DNA of 5,665 nucleotides, taken from assembly GCA_017556845.1 (NCBI GenBank), contig JAFYMA010000007.1:1-5665 (forward strand). The letters run 5' to 3'. The position numbers and the translations under genes are program-made. Every line of letters begins with the position of its first letter. Position 1 is the stretch's first letter. Origin of the DNA: Clostridia bacterium (lineage in GTDB: Bacteria > Bacillota > Clostridia > Oscillospirales > CAG-272). The notes under the pieces were generated by a model. The model was not told the DNA's origin and ran no database searches. It was given only the letters and a program-made list of their open reading frames with translations. Positions 5,448 through 5,665 of the stretch are shown here, in pieces.

Positions 5448-5665
5448 TTCAGGATAAACTTTTTTGTAATATTTTTTCGCAAGCTTCGGAGAAAAAAGAT
5501 ACAGAAAGTACGCCAAGCGTTCCATTTTACACATAGAAGCGAAAGTCCAGTATTTAATGAACACCTTTCGGTAAAGCTTTTTATACGGTATAAAATCACA
5601 AGCAAGCTCCAAATGTCCGTCATATATTAAATAGTGATATTTCAAGGTTTTCTCAAAAAATCTAC
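5445..5665 (-). CDS. C-terminal part of an unrecognised protein (5' end outside window)
   Basis: The frame is open from the right window edge to a TAA at 5445-5447, giving 72 complete codons. The visible C-terminus is rich in Tyr, Lys, Leu and Phe (DGHLELACDFIPYKKLYRKV, then MERLAYFLYLFSPKLAKKYY) and ends in VYPE. I do not recognise the family. A Lys/Tyr-rich, amphipathic tail is seen at the end of many glycosyltransferases and other cell-surface biosynthesis enzymes, but that is only a guess. No start is assigned: the TTG at 5645 lacks a ribosome-binding site, and the frame continues upstream of it through RFFEKT. By hand count it is about 32% GC, well below the neighbouring Mrp gene (about 50% in two sampled lines). 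It ends in the shared bidirectional terminator. Confidence 0.6.
   Translation of the reverse strand, partial: RFFEKTLKYHYLIYDGHLELACDFIPYKKLYRKVFIKYWTFASMCKMERLAYFLYLFSPKLAKKYYKKVYPE

Noticed and set aside
1..5665. A defence island, CRISPR array, prophage, retron or toxin-antitoxin pair
   Set aside because: No repeat array, reverse transcriptase, nuclease, integrase or small toxin/antitoxin gene pair is visible. The recognised genes are metabolic or RNA-maintenance genes.

Overview
The window looks like ordinary chromosome from a low-to-mid GC Bacillota, most likely class Clostridia. The basis is: sigma-A promoters close to consensus, purine-rich Shine-Dalgarno sites, intrinsic terminators with U-tracts, the clostridial form of an Mrp ATPase with an N-terminal Cys cluster (CTHDCSSCSASC), a stand-alone ProX-type prolyl-tRNA deacylase, and an aspartate-semialdehyde dehydrogenase of the archaeal/fungal-like branch. 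Genus cannot be fixed from this sequence. I find no CRISPR array, transposase, integrase, tRNA, rRNA or phage gene.

Layout: (1) 1-441, minus strand: N-terminal 147 residues of aspartate-semialdehyde dehydrogenase (asd), cut by the window edge. It is preceded by a near-perfect sigma-A promoter (544-572) and a roughly 95-nt leader that can fold. (2) 698-740: terminator for the next unit. (3) 745-3299, minus strand: a three-gene operon transcribed in the order Gfo/Idh/MocA oxidoreductase (1980-3299), hexapeptide-repeat acyltransferase (1292-1990), prolyl-tRNA deacylase (745-1299). The genes overlap by 11 and 8 nt and share one promoter (3339-3367). (4) 3405-3468: a long hairpin terminator for the next gene. 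(5) 3493-4464, minus strand: radical SAM protein of the YhcC/YtqA family. (6) 4465-4579: divergent intergenic region with promoter elements and an AACCGAT direct repeat. (7) 4580-5404, plus strand: Mrp/NBP35 Fe-S carrier ATPase. (8) 5416-5447: terminator between convergent genes. (9) 5445-5665, minus strand: C-terminal part of an unrecognised, AT-rich gene that runs out of the window.

How the genes may work together: asd makes aspartate semialdehyde for lysine/diaminopimelate, threonine and methionine. The operon joins two sugar- or metabolite-modifying enzymes to a tRNA proofreading enzyme; the functional link is unclear. The radical SAM gene, whose product needs a 4Fe-4S cluster, is divergent from an Fe-S cluster carrier, which makes co-regulation plausible but unproven.

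No clearly new multi-gene system is visible. The signals most worth a second look are a perfect 13-bp stem with a GAAA loop inside the acyltransferase coding sequence, and the structured asd leader.
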